Assembly: GCA_027533185.1 (NCBI GenBank)
Contig: JAPZTS010000023.1
Span: 62,001 to 126,000, forward strand
Direction: 5' to 3'
From: Leptospira sp.
Lineage (GTDB): Bacteria; Spirochaetota; Leptospiria; Leptospirales; Leptospiraceae
DNA: 64,000 nt
Of the stretch, positions 29,796 through 38,991 are shown one piece after another. The position numbers were made by a program, and so were the translations under genes. Position 1 is the stretch's first letter. Each line of letters begins with the position of its first letter. The notes under the pieces are model-generated. The model was not told where the DNA came from, ran no database searches, and saw only the letters and a list, made by a program, of their open reading frames with translations.

Positions 29796-30558
29796 ATCCT
29801 CGTTCCATAAGTTTGACGTTCACAAAAAATAACAAAAAAGATAGAGAAATTAGGAAAAAAATCGCAAACACCAAATTTACATCTGTAACTCCAATGAATC
29901 CATAACGAAACACATTAACCATATAAAGAATTGGATTTAAATAAGATATAGTCTGCCAAAATCCAGGAAGCCTCTCTACTGAGTAAAAAACTCCTCCGAG
30001 ATAGGTAAGTGGTGTTAATACGAATGTCGGAATAATTGTTACATCGTCAAATTTTTTGGCAAATAGAGCATTAAAAAAACCTGCTAACGAAAACAAAATC
30101 GAAGTTAAAAATAACGTTAATATTATTAAAGTTAGATTATGAAAGTGGAGTTTTGTAAAAAATAATGATGTTAGTGTAACCATAATTCCAACTGTTATTC
30201 CCCTAACTACACCACCAAACGTATAACCAAGTACGATTGTATATGGTGAGGTTGGTGAAACCAGAAGTTCCTCTACATATTTTTGAAACTTGGCAGAAAA
30301 AAAAGAAGATACAACATTGTTGTAGGCGTTGGTTATAACACTCATCATAATGAGACCTGGAACTATAAATTGAATGTATGTAAATCCACCGATATTTCCA
30401 ATTTGTTTTCCCACAAGCTCACCGAAGATTAGAAAATACAACGTCATTGTGATAACGGGTGGGATTAAAGTTTGGACCCAGATTCGTACAATACGTATCC
30501 ATTCCTTCCGAACGATAGTGGTAAATGCGATCCAATTTTGGTGTAGAGACGAATTCAA
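29779..30558 (-). CDS. ABC-2 type exporter permease
   Basis: 259 residues with six predicted membrane spans and the ABC-2 signature near the C-terminus (YLGGVFYSVERLPGFWQ, then YLNPILYMVNVFRYGF). It pairs with the ATPase gene, which ends at the base next to its start, and overlaps the BolA-GST start by 17 bp. Similar to NodJ/DrrB exporters. The substrate is unknown; the thiol setting makes a glutathione conjugate or lipid possible but unproved. Confidence 0.88.
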   Translation of the reverse strand: MNSSLHQNWIAFTTIVRKEWIRIVRIWVQTLIPPVITMTLYFLIFGELVGKQIGNIGGFTYIQFIVPGLIMMSVITNAYNNVVSSFFSAKFQKYVEELLVSPTSPYTIVLGYTFGGVVRGITVGIMVTLTSLFFTKLHFHNLTLIILTLFLTSILFSLAGFFNALFAKKFDDVTIIPTFVLTPLTYLGGVFYSVERLPGFWQTISYLNPILYMVNVFRYGFIGVTDVNLVFAIFFLISLSFLLFFVNVKLMERGYGIRN

Positions 30559-31479
30559 TCAATGTACCCTCTTTGTAAGATTTAAAAAAAGTTCTTCAAG
30601 ACGATTGGATTTGTTTCGAAGGCTAGAAACTATTAGTTTAAGTTTGGTAAGTTCTTTAAAAAGATCATTTATAGTTTGTTTCTTTTGAATGACAACTTCA
30701 AAGGAATTTTCATCAATCCATGTCATAGGAAACAACTTTGAAACTGGCTTTTTTTTGGGAGGAGATTTTACATCGATTATAAAGACCTCACTATCAAGTC
30801 GTTGTAATAACTTTTTCATCGAAGTATTTTCAACAATTTCTCCTCTGTCAATGATTGCTATATTTTTACAAAGAGATTCTGCTTCTTCCAAGTAGTGTGT
30901 TGTAAGTATAATTGTTTTACCCTCTTCATTCAAGTTGGTAAGAAATTCCCACATAGATCTTCGGACCTCGATGTCAACTCCAGCAGTTGGTTCATCTAGG
31001 ATCAAAATTTTTGGGTCATGGATAAGAGCTCTTGCAATCATTAATCGGCGTTTCATTCCACCACTGAGTTGACCTGCCGCAGACTTTCTTTTATCGACTA
31101 GTGAAAGTTTTTCCAAATAGTAATCCACTTTTTCTTTTGCCTTGGATCGATCCTTTCCATAGTAACCTGCTTGGTTGAGAAGGATTTGTTCCACTGTTTC
31201 AAAGATTCCAAAATTGAATTCTTGTGGTACTATTCCTAAATATGTTTTGGTTAAATTTAGGTTTTGATCTGTATCCGTACCAAAGATCTTAACTTTGCCT
31301 TCTGATTTTTGAACGAGGCTACTTAGGATACCTATCGTTGTAGATTTTCCCGCTCCATTGGGACCAAGGAGAGCAAAAAAGTCTCCACTCTCTACCTTTA
31401 GATCAATCGACTTTAAAGCAACCACACCCGAACGGTATGTTTTTTTTAATCCTTCAATTTCTATTGCATATTCTTTCAT
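30559..31479 (-). CDS. ABC transporter ATP-binding protein (DrrA/NodI type)
   Basis: 306 residues. Walker A LLGPNGAGKST, Q-loop GIVPQEFNFG, signature QLSGGMKRRLMIARAL, Walker B ILILDEPTAGVD, switch histidine in TTHYLEEAE. The last ~85 residues form the extra C-terminal domain seen in exporter ATPases of the DrrA class. Coupled to the permease with no gap and overlapping trhO by one base. Confidence 0.9.
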   Translation of the reverse strand: MKEYAIEIEGLKKTYRSGVVALKSIDLKVESGDFFALLGPNGAGKSTTIGILSSLVQKSEGKVKIFGTDTDQNLNLTKTYLGIVPQEFNFGIFETVEQILLNQAGYYGKDRSKAKEKVDYYLEKLSLVDKRKSAAGQLSGGMKRRLMIARALIHDPKILILDEPTAGVDIEVRRSMWEFLTNLNEEGKTIILTTHYLEEAESLCKNIAIIDRGEIVENTSMKKLLQRLDSEVFIIDVKSPPKKKPVSKLFPMTWIDENSFEVVIQKKQTINDLFKELTKLKLIVSSLRNKSNRLEELFLNLTKRVH

Positions 31480-32507
31480 TATCTTCCTACTAGTTTTCTT
31501 GTCAGATGGTGGGTCGGGTATTTAATTTTTCTAAGTTCTTTTCTTTGCGTTTTTTGGTCTTCGATGGGAAGAGCAAGCGTTTCTTTACACTCGATACTAC
31601 AGCAGTTCGATAGTTTTTCGGAACATTCTTTACATTGAATATATAATACATGGCAGCCAAGGTTCGCACAGTTTGTATGTGTATCTTCTTGTTTGCCACA
31701 AGTATAACAAACGCTAAGGACATCTTCGGTTACTCTTTCACCAAGCCGATCATCAAAGACAAAGTTTTTCCCTTTGAATTTGGATTCTAGTCCTTTGTCC
31801 TTTATCATCTTCGCATAATTTATAATCCCGCCTAAGAGTTGGTGGACGTTTTGGTATCCTTTGTATTTGAGGTAGGCGCTTGCTTTTTCACATCGAATCC
31901 CTCCTGTGCAATAGAGTAGGATTTTTTTATCCTTATGTTCTTCTAAAATCTCCTCAACGAGAGGAAGCTCTTCGCGAAAGGTTCCGACATCGGGAAGAAT
32001 CGCATTTTTAAAATGACCCACTTCGGATTCATAATTATTTCTAAGATCAACAACGATAACACCAGGTTCATCCAAGGTTTTATGAAATTCAAATGGTGTT
32101 AGGTGAGTTCCCACATCAGATGGATCAAATTCAGTGTCATTTAATCCATCGGCCACGATTTTTTTACGAACTTTAATTGCTAGTTTGATAAAACTTTCTT
32201 TTTTGTCCTCAACCGCGTCGTTGAAATAGATTCCTTTCAATTCAGGAATCTCATCGACCGTATTTCGAAGTAGGTCATAATTTTCAATAGGAATAGAAAA
32301 CTGTGCATTGATTCCTTCTTCGGCTAAGTAAATTCTCCCTAAAATACCTAAATCTTCAAATCGGTCGTAAATAAGATCGCGAAAATCTTTCGGAGATTGG
32401 ATTTTTACATATCTGTAAAAAGAAATGACTCGTCTTTCTCGAGTATCTTTTGCAATTTTCTTTAGAAGTGTTTCTTTATCAAAACGATTGTATAAGAATT
32501 TTTTCAT
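31479..32507 (-). CDS. trhO: tRNA uridine(34) hydroxylase, rhodanese-like
   Basis: 342 residues: N-terminal acylphosphatase-like region (YVKIQSPKDFRDLIYDRFEDL), central rhodanese domain with active-site C-T-G-G-I-R-C, and a C-terminal cysteine-rich part (CYTCGKQEDTHTNC... CKECSEKLSNCCSIEC) that may bind metal. TrhO (formerly YceA) makes 5-hydroxyuridine at tRNA position 34 using oxygen. It overlaps its upstream and downstream neighbours by 4 and 1 bp. Confidence 0.9.
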   Translation of the reverse strand: MKKFLYNRFDKETLLKKIAKDTRERRVISFYRYVKIQSPKDFRDLIYDRFEDLGILGRIYLAEEGINAQFSIPIENYDLLRNTVDEIPELKGIYFNDAVEDKKESFIKLAIKVRKKIVADGLNDTEFDPSDVGTHLTPFEFHKTLDEPGVIVVDLRNNYESEVGHFKNAILPDVGTFREELPLVEEILEEHKDKKILLYCTGGIRCEKASAYLKYKGYQNVHQLLGGIINYAKMIKDKGLESKFKGKNFVFDDRLGERVTEDVLSVCYTCGKQEDTHTNCANLGCHVLYIQCKECSEKLSNCCSIECKETLALPIEDQKTQRKELRKIKYPTHHLTRKLVGR

Positions 32508-33892
32508 TCCTTTCCCTCTGATACTTTGATCTGTTTAACCTTTCGAAAAGCATTTCTAACGATTTCTGAAATAGCAGGATGAATATAGATCATTCGAAGA
32601 TAATCGTCTAATTTTAATTTCATTGTCATTCCCAAAATGATCTGGTGAATCATATTGCTTGCCTCATCTCCAATGATATGAGCACCTAGAACAGTTTCTG
32701 TTTTTTTACACACCAAGATCTTTACAAATCCAGAATCCGACAATCGTGCCATCCCCATAGCAGACGATGAATACGGGTTGATTCCTTTCCAATACGCTAT
32801 TTTGTTTTGTATCAATTCTTCTTCTGTGGCACCAGCTGTCGCAATTTGAGGGTGTGTAAAAATTGCACTGGGCATTGGAGGGTATTCGATCGGTTGTTTT
32901 GTTTTATTCACAAACAATTGATCGAATAAATATTCGCCTTCAAAGTTTGCACTATGCCTAAAAAAGAATTTTCCGATCACATCACCAAATGCGAAGATAT
33001 TTGGAACATTCGTTTCTAAAAACTCATTCACTTGGATATAGCCGAAGGAATTTGTTTTTATATTTGTGTTAGAAAGTTTTAAGGCTTCCGTATTTGGAGT
33101 AATGCCTGTGGCTATTAAAAGACTTTCCGCATGAATCGTATGTTTGATTCCTAATTTATCTTTACCAGTTAGGAAAAAAAGGCTTTCGCGGTATTCAACT
33201 CTCTCGATCGTAAAATGATCATGGATAGGGAAGGGAAGATGGCTTTCGAATTCTTTGCGAACTTCTATGTCGACACCACGTAAGATTTCCGTTCGAGTAA
33301 GGCCAGTGACATTACAGCCTAGTGCTTGATATGCGGCTCCTAGTTCTAACCCGATGAAACCTGCACCAATCACTACCATTGATTTTGGAAATTTTGGTGG
33401 ATTTAAGGCTTCGCGAGAAGTCCAGTATGGTGTTTCACTTAATCCTGCGATTTCGGGAATTTTTGGTCGGGTACCAGTGGCGATAACAATATACTTTGCT
33501 TTGTATTTTCGCGTACCGTCTGAGACAGTTTGGTCATCTAGAAAATAAACTTCTTTTGGAATGTAGGTAACGTTGGGATTTTTTTCGTAAGCAATCGGTA
33601 TAGAATCTGAATCTTTTTGGACAGTAGCATTCACACGGTCAAAAATCCTCATCGGATCAATGTTGGGTTCGATTGAAAAATCAAAGCCAAACCGTTTTGC
33701 TAAGTGCGGAATGCGAAGTAGCTCCGAAGGATAGATTACCATCTTAGAAGGTATACAACCTCGATTGAGACAAGTTCCTCCGGGAGATTCACGCTCAAAT
33801 ACAGCGACTTTTTTCCCGATTTGGGAGGGAGGGGTGACTAGTTTTGTGCCTGCACCTGCTCCGATTACAATGATGTCGTACCATTCGCTCAC
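32504..33892 (-). CDS. FAD-dependent pyridine nucleotide disulfide oxidoreductase
   Basis: 462 residues. FAD-binding IIVIGAGAGT (8-16), redox pair C41 and C46 (GGTCLNRGCIPSK), NAD(P)-binding VVIGAGFIGLELG, FAD-binding IFAFGDVIG, and the dimer-interface acid-base pair H438-E443 (HPAISE). This is the dihydrolipoamide/mycothione/glutathione reductase family. GGTCLNRGCIPSKMVIY looks nearest to mycothione-reductase-like members. No pyruvate dehydrogenase genes are near, while glutathione genes are, so a role in low-molecular-weight thiol reduction is a reasonable inference. Confidence 0.87.
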   Translation of the reverse strand: MSEWYDIIVIGAGAGTKLVTPPSQIGKKVAVFERESPGGTCLNRGCIPSKMVIYPSELLRIPHLAKRFGFDFSIEPNIDPMRIFDRVNATVQKDSDSIPIAYEKNPNVTYIPKEVYFLDDQTVSDGTRKYKAKYIVIATGTRPKIPEIAGLSETPYWTSREALNPPKFPKSMVVIGAGFIGLELGAAYQALGCNVTGLTRTEILRGVDIEVRKEFESHLPFPIHDHFTIERVEYRESLFFLTGKDKLGIKHTIHAESLLIATGITPNTEALKLSNTNIKTNSFGYIQVNEFLETNVPNIFAFGDVIGKFFFRHSANFEGEYLFDQLFVNKTKQPIEYPPMPSAIFTHPQIATAGATEEELIQNKIAYWKGINPYSSSAMGMARLSDSGFVKILVCKKTETVLGAHIIGDEASNMIHQIILGMTMKLKLDDYLRMIYIHPAISEIVRNAFRKVKQIKVSEGKE

Positions 33893-33945
33893 ATAGAACA
33901 GGGTCTATTCAGGGTTCGATTCTGTAAATGAAGGTACCGCAAAAA

Positions 33946-34707
33946 TTAAGGGATAAAGGGATTTTTACGCCCTTGGATGCGTTCTATGATTTCATTCTTT
34001 CTGATTTCTAGGGTGTCTGGTGGATCCTGTTTGTCCCAAGTTTGATAAAGCTCTTTTTTGCCCGGCGGAATCGGAATCTTCCACTGCGATTCCATGTAAA
34101 AATAAATCCTGGCTATATCACCTCTGATGTTCTCTTTTGGTTCCGCTGTTTGGTTTTTAAAGTCTACTTCAAAATCACAAGTTCCATATACTCTAGGTTC
34201 ACCCTCCACAATTCCAAAGGGAAAAATACCTCGGTCAGCATTGATTTCACCTGGGACTGGAACAATATTGTGTAAGTCAGATTCGATCAGGTTGAATTCG
34301 GGATCTGTTTTCTGGCAGCATTTCCTTCCGCGAAGAACTTTACCTCCCGACTCACAATTAGGGTTTGTCCAACAATCGCGATCTCTTCCGAAACTTGCCG
34401 CTGGAACTACATGTTCCCACTCTATGAACGTTTGGCGGCGGGAATCTTTCCTCGAGTCAAGTCCGCAGGATTCGGAAGATATCCGAAACCGACCAAGCTC
34501 TTCTGTATCATCCGAAAACTTACAACCACAGTAAAAATCCTCACCAATCTTTCTGTAGAATCGCTTAAGTACTTTTTTGGCAGCTTGAAAATCGTTTATC
34601 CTTAGCTTAGGGTTTTCTTGGCTGTGGATATCTAATACATTATATATAAAAATACTAATGCATGAAACAGAGAACAAACAAAATGATATCAAGTTTGCAT
34701 TTTTCAT
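33946..34707 (-). CDS. Endonuclease I (EndA-like) exported nuclease
   Basis: 253 residues. A hydrophobic N-terminus (about 5-25) acts as signal or anchor. The His-Me-finger nuclease core is clear: FIEWEHVVPAASFG, then ESDLHNIVPVPGEINADRG and RIYFYMESQWKI. Cysteine-rich insertions between motifs (CWTNPNC, RKCCQ) suit a disulfide-bonded secreted enzyme. It cuts double-stranded DNA without sequence preference. Embedded in the thiol-related minus-strand run, 3 bp after gloB, with no obvious functional link. Confidence 0.88.
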   Translation of the reverse strand: MKNANLISFCLFSVSCISIFIYNVLDIHSQENPKLRINDFQAAKKVLKRFYRKIGEDFYCGCKFSDDTEELGRFRISSESCGLDSRKDSRRQTFIEWEHVVPAASFGRDRDCWTNPNCESGGKVLRGRKCCQKTDPEFNLIESDLHNIVPVPGEINADRGIFPFGIVEGEPRVYGTCDFEVDFKNQTAEPKENIRGDIARIYFYMESQWKIPIPPGKKELYQTWDKQDPPDTLEIRKNEIIERIQGRKNPFIP

Positions 34708-34710
34708 ACT

Positions 34711-35523
34711 TTACCAAGAATCTCTGTACTTTCTTAGTTCTGTAAAGATAAATTCGTCATCGTAACTGGATCTAGGATTTCCAAAACTGAGTTCTCCCAA
34801 TTTTTTGTGCAGACTTGGGGAATTTCGCCTAAAAAAGGGATTTATCTCACGTTCTATTTCAAAATTTGTAACCAAATAAAAATCTGGATTTCCCTGCTTG
34901 CACTTGTTTGGATTTTCAAGAAAGGAATCTCTTTTTCTGTTTTCAGGCTCTATGTGTTTAGCAAACTGCAAATTGTTTTCTAGGTATTCATGACCTGGAA
35001 ATAACAAAACATCCCCTGAAAGAGTCTCAAATCGATTGCGGATCGTTTTATATAGAATACCTACGTCCCCACCTCGGTAACAATTTCCTACACCTGCATT
35101 GAATACAGTGTCACCTGTAAATATTCCTAAGTTTTTTTCAGGATTTTTCCAAACAAAGGATAGGTGGCATAAGCTATGACCGGGAGTTTCCCAAGAAACG
35201 AGTGAATCTCCATCGGAATCAAAAACAAGGTCGTCTTCTCGAAGTATATCATCAAGTCCAGGTATTTTTCCTTTTGCTCCACTGTGACCTAAAACCGTAC
35301 AGGAGCAGTATTCTTTTAACTCTAAATTCCCCGATGTATGGTCTGCATGTTCATGTGTATTGAGAATAGTTTTGAGAGTTAGGGAATTCGAATTGAGGTA
35401 ATCAATTACTTGTTTAGCGGAGTAGGGGTCTATACAAACAGCCTCTCCCGTTTTAGAAGAATACACTATATATGTATAATTCTTTAAGGGAGAGTCGGTA
35501 AATATCTGTTTTACGACAAACAT
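34711..35523 (-). CDS. gloB: Hydroxyacylglutathione hydrolase-like metallo-beta-lactamase protein (glyoxalase II)
   Basis: 270 residues. The metal motif is H57-x-H59-x-D61-H62 (NTHEHADHTSG); further ligands lie in TPGHSLCH, GDTVFNAGVG and FPGHEYLENNLQFAKHIEPEN. The last block is typical of glyoxalase II, which frees glutathione and lactate from S-lactoylglutathione. The neighbourhood of glutathione genes supports this substrate class; persulfide dioxygenase is the main alternative. It lies 7 bp after serA. Confidence 0.82.
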   Translation of the reverse strand: MFVVKQIFTDSPLKNYTYIVYSSKTGEAVCIDPYSAKQVIDYLNSNSLTLKTILNTHEHADHTSGNLELKEYCSCTVLGHSGAKGKIPGLDDILREDDLVFDSDGDSLVSWETPGHSLCHLSFVWKNPEKNLGIFTGDTVFNAGVGNCYRGGDVGILYKTIRNRFETLSGDVLLFPGHEYLENNLQFAKHIEPENRKRDSFLENPNKCKQGNPDFYLVTNFEIEREINPFFRRNSPSLHKKLGELSFGNPRSSYDDEFIFTELRKYRDSW

Positions 35524-35530
35524 CTCTCTA

Positions 35531-36754
35531 TTAGTAGAGGATTCTTGTGCGAAGAGAGTGTTTGTGGGCTTTGATTTTATCTTTCAATTCATCCCCTAAG
35601 TTTTTATCAATTTCCATAGCCAAGTAACCGATATTACTTGAAGTACTTAAATTTTGCGTTAAAATATTCCCACCCAATTCGGAGATGATAGAATTTATAT
35701 CTCTTAGAAATCCTGGTTGGTTTTGGTGGATGTTTAAAATTCTATGGTAACCTTCTTTTAAATTTCCTAGTTCAATATTGGGAAAATTAACAGAAAATGT
35801 GGTGGAACCATTGTTAACAAACTTCAAAAGTTTTTCTGCAACTTCCGTTCCTATATTTTTCTGTGCCTCTTCCGTAGAACCTCCGATATGCGGAGTTAAA
35901 ATTAAATTGGGCAGTCCTTGGAGGGGGCTATGGAAGGGATCATCATTGGATTTTGGTTCTTCCGGAAAAACATCGACTCCCGCACCAGCAATCTTTCCAG
36001 ATTTGATTCCTTCGACAAGTGCCTCAATTTCGATTACCTTTCCCCTGGAAAGGTTTAGAAGATAAGCTCCGTTTTTGATCAGTTTCAAGTGTTCTTGTCG
36101 GAATAGGTTTTTGGTTTCATCTGTTTCGGGGACGTGGAAGGTAACGAAATCGGATTTTTGTAAAAGTTCCTCATAGCTGGAAACAGAAGAGGCATTCCCA
36201 AGTGGGAGTTTGGAAATGATATCGTAAAATATAACCCTCATTCCCATAGATTCCGCAAGTACAGAAACCTGGGACCCGATATGGCCGTAGCCAATGATCC
36301 CTAGAGTCTTTCCCCGGACCTCAAAACACCCCTTAGCGATCTTGTTCCATTTACCTAAATGAACATCCCTAGATTGGTCACTTGCTTTCCTTGCCAACAT
36401 AATGATTTCTGCGATCACTAACTCGGCTACCGAACGTGTATTGCTGTAAGGAGCGTTGAAAACTGGGATCCCTTTTTTCTCTGCTTCTTCTAATTCCACT
36501 TGATTTGTACCGATGCAAAAGCACCCGATGGTCATCAGTTTTCGAGCGTTATCCAAAGCTTTTTTGGTGACATTCGTTTTACTTCGGATTCCTAAAACGT
36601 GTACGTCTGTTATCTTAGAGATGAGTTCATCCTCTTCCATTGCATCCTTTACAACAGTGACGTCAAAACCATCACGGTGGAAGAGTTCATAAGCGTCTTT
36701 ATGGATATTTTCTAGGAGTAAAACTTTGATTTTGCCTTTTGGATAGGATACCAT
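35531..36754 (-). CDS. serA: D-3-phosphoglycerate dehydrogenase
   Basis: 407 residues from the ATG at 36754, which lines up with the E. coli SerA start; a longer reading from 36805 would add 17 unconserved residues and lacks a ribosome-binding site. NAD fold with GIIGYGHIGSQV, catalytic blocks CFCIGTNQVELEEA, LNLSRGKVIEIEAL, LTPHIGGSTEEAQ, and a C-terminal ACT domain (HQNQPGFLRDINSIISELG) for serine feedback. It starts serine synthesis, and serine feeds cysteine and glycine, both needed for glutathione made by the facing operon. Confidence 0.95.
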   Translation of the reverse strand: MVSYPKGKIKVLLLENIHKDAYELFHRDGFDVTVVKDAMEEDELISKITDVHVLGIRSKTNVTKKALDNARKLMTIGCFCIGTNQVELEEAEKKGIPVFNAPYSNTRSVAELVIAEIIMLARKASDQSRDVHLGKWNKIAKGCFEVRGKTLGIIGYGHIGSQVSVLAESMGMRVIFYDIISKLPLGNASSVSSYEELLQKSDFVTFHVPETDETKNLFRQEHLKLIKNGAYLLNLSRGKVIEIEALVEGIKSGKIAGAGVDVFPEEPKSNDDPFHSPLQGLPNLILTPHIGGSTEEAQKNIGTEVAEKLLKFVNNGSTTFSVNFPNIELGNLKEGYHRILNIHQNQPGFLRDINSIISELGGNILTQNLSTSSNIGYLAMEIDKNLGDELKDKIKAHKHSLRTRILY

Positions 36755-36780
36755 AGGAACAGGATTTTTTCCTTTGCGAA

Positions 36781-36811
36781 ACCTTGCATCTAGAAAAACC
36801 TGCATCTAGAA
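36781..36811. repeat. Short direct repeat between serA and the lipoprotein gene
   Basis: TGCATCTAGAA occurs twice, at 36785-36795 and 36801-36811; with one extra base the match extends to ACCT(T)GCATCTAGAA. The second copy ends on the A of the lipoprotein ATG. Either a small tandem duplication or a paired binding site with about one-and-a-half helical turns between copies. Confidence 0.6.
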
Positions 36812-37353
36812 TGGAAAGATTAAGACTTAGCTTCATATTCCCCGTTGTCTGCCTCCTCTTTGGCATGATGTCTGCTTGTAAGACTGCCCCTACATATAAG
36901 GTTACTCCTGAACCTACGCTGGAGCAGAGTTCTGCTCTTTCGGAAGAAGTTTGTCTGGATTCCTTTCTTTTGGTTCCCAAAAGACCTTGTATTTCTTTCC
37001 GAGGAGAAAAGGACAATCAAACTGGTGCTGTGCAATACTATTTGTTATACGAAATGGGAACATTTGAGGTAGATCTGCCGATTGGTGTATCTCTAAAATT
37101 GGGCGATGTTTGGTACAACCTCAAAAAATCGAATACTGATTACTCGGATACAATTGTAATTTCTTCGAGTATAGCAGGGGATTTGGTTCCAAAGATCGGG
37201 GAATCCAAATCGATTCAAGTCAGTTACACAAGCCGAAAGGGAACTACCAACTTCCAATTGAAAGATGCAGCAGTTGGCAAGTTTCAGTCGTCTCTTTCAA
37301 AACTCATTCGTGCGTTGGAGTCTGAGCCAAAACTAATCATCCAAAAGAAGTAA
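36811..37353 (+). CDS. Putative lipoprotein, unknown function
   Basis: 180 residues from the ATG at 36811. The signal MERLRLSFIFPVVCLLFGMMSAC ends at a cysteine suited to lipidation in spirochaetes (MSAC). The mature part has no family I recognise; it contains a few cysteines (ACKT, EEVCLDSF, RPCISF) and ends in a basic helix. Divergent from serA and followed by a hairpin terminator. Confidence 0.75.
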   Translation: MERLRLSFIFPVVCLLFGMMSACKTAPTYKVTPEPTLEQSSALSEEVCLDSFLLVPKRPCISFRGEKDNQTGAVQYYLLYEMGTFEVDLPIGVSLKLGDVWYNLKKSNTDYSDTIVISSSIAGDLVPKIGESKSIQVSYTSRKGTTNFQLKDAAVGKFQSSLSKLIRALESEPKLIIQKK

Positions 37354-37381
37354 TCATTTAAGATCTTTAATTCGCGTTAGG

Positions 37382-37420
37382 CAAAGTCAGATAGAAAAGA
37401 CCTTCTGACTTTGTCCTTTT
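37382..37420 (+). terminator. Terminator after the lipoprotein gene
   Basis: Perfect 10-bp stem CAAAGTCAGA (37382-37391) / TCTGACTTTG (37404-37413) with a 12-base loop, then TCCTTTTAT. It is 28 bp after the lipoprotein stop and points that way; the reverse strand has no T run, so it would not serve lysS. Confidence 0.65.
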
Positions 37421-37500
37421 ATCCACATCTCTCAAAGCCAACCTAATTTTGAAAAGGAACAGACTCATTGATTTCAGGCAAGGTTACTACTTGGTATGGT

Positions 37501-38991
37501 TTACTCCTTTCTCATCAACGGGAATAGGATGGTATCTCGGATCGAGTGTGAGTCTGTAAGTAACATTACCAACCGATCAATTCCTATCCCAAGTCCACCC
37601 GTTGGAGGCAGACCATATTCCAGGGCACGAATGTAATCTTCATCCATCATAAAGGCTTCGTCGTCTCCTGCTTCCCTTTGTTTAACCTGTTCTTCAAATC
37701 TTTCTTTTTGGTCAAAAGGATCATTTAACTCGGTAAATGCGTTTCCAATCTCTCTTCCTGCTACATACGGTTCAAAACGTTCCACAAAATTGATATCATC
37801 TTCCCTTGATTTTGCCAGAGGAGAAAGCTCTTTCGGAAAGTCAGTTATGAAAATGGGTTGGATGAGGTGCGGTTCCACGAGTGTACTAAATACATCATCG
37901 CATACCTTCCAAATAGAAACTGCCTCCGAGCTATCTACTCCCTTTTCTTTTGCCTTTTGGATGGCTTCCTTTACATCTTTAATTTCACCAAATTTAATTC
38001 CAGAATACTCTTCAATAATATCAAGATATTTAGCCCGTTTCCATGGTGGTGTGAGATCGATTTGATCTTTTCCATACGCAAATTTTAACCCTTTGCCAAT
38101 TGCTTTTGCTACAGAAACGACCATTCTCTCGGTTAAAGATAACATTGTTTCCATATCACCAAACGCCATATAGGCTTCCATCATGGTAAACTCAGGGTTG
38201 TGTTTTGTGGAAATTCCTTCATTGCGAAAATTTCGATTCAATTCGAAAACACGGTCCATTCCACCAACAATCAATCGTTTGAGGTAGAGTTCGGGGGCGA
38301 TTCTCAAAAAAAGCTCCATATCCAGAGTATTGTGGTGGGTCACAAAAGGACGGGCCGCCGCACCACCTGCAATGGGTTGCATCATTGGAGTCTCAACTTC
38401 AAGAAAACCTTCTTCGGTTAAAAACTTCCGAATCTCGGACACAATACGAGAGCGCATTTTAAATGTTTCGCGGACATGGTCATTTACAACAAGGTCAACA
38501 TATCTCATTCGATATCTTTGTTCGACATCAGAAAAAGCATCATAAATGACTCCATCCTTTTCCTTGACTACTGGTAGAGGGCGGATGCATTTTGAAAGAA
38601 GTTGAACGGATGTTAAATGTAACGTTGTTTCGCCTTTTTGCGTCGAAAAAAGCCAGCCTTCGACACCAATCCAATCACCAAGATCCAATGACTTAAAAAT
38701 AGAGTAAGCCTCTTCTCCTAAGTCATCTCTTGTTGCATACAATTGAATCAAACCTTCTGAGTCTTTTAAATGTGCAAAACTTGCTTTTCCCATTACACGC
38801 TTTGCATGCAACCTTCCACCCAGTTTAAAATTCACTTTTTCTTTGTTAGGATCAAAAGAATCGATAAGTGACTTAGACTTTGCATTGGGAAAAAATCTAA
38901 GTGGATAAGGGTTGATACCTTTATTTTGCAAATCTTTAATCTTTTGAATTCGTTGTTCAATCAGTTCGTTGGAATCTTTAATTTCATCCAT
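37501..38991 (-). CDS. lysS: Lysyl-tRNA synthetase, class II
   Basis: 496 residues, normal length. The OB-fold anticodon-binding N-domain ([21 protein letters not shown]) precedes the class II core: motif 2 ([22 protein letters not shown]) and motif 3 ([19 protein letters not shown]). It charges tRNA-Lys. Its ATG directly follows the stop of the DUF218-like gene (no gap), so the two are co-transcribed. Confidence 0.98.
   Translation of the reverse strand: MDEIKDSNELIEQRIQKIKDLQNKGINPYPLRFFPNAKSKSLIDSFDPNKEKVNFKLGGRLHAKRVMGKASFAHLKDSEGLIQLYATRDDLGEEAYSIFKSLDLGDWIGVEGWLFSTQKGETTLHLTSVQLLSKCIRPLPVVKEKDGVIYDAFSDVEQRYRMRYVDLVVNDHVRETFKMRSRIVSEIRKFLTEEGFLEVETPMMQPIAGGAAARPFVTHHNTLDMELFLRIAPELYLKRLIVGGMDRVFELNRNFRNEGISTKHNPEFTMMEAYMAFGDMETMLSLTERMVVSVAKAIGKGLKFAYGKDQIDLTPPWKRAKYLDIIEEYSGIKFGEIKDVKEAIQKAKEKGVDSSEAVSIWKVCDDVFSTLVEPHLIQPIFITDFPKELSPLAKSREDDINFVERFEPYVAGREIGNAFTELNDPFDQKERFEEQVKQREAGDDEAFMMDEDYIRALEYGLPPTGGLGIGIDRLVMLLTDSHSIRDTILFPLMRKE

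Noticed and set aside
36755..36805. Extended SerA N-terminus from the ATG at 36805
   Set aside because: The extra 17 residues have no counterpart in SerA and would begin within the direct repeat; the ATG at 36754 lines up with the family.
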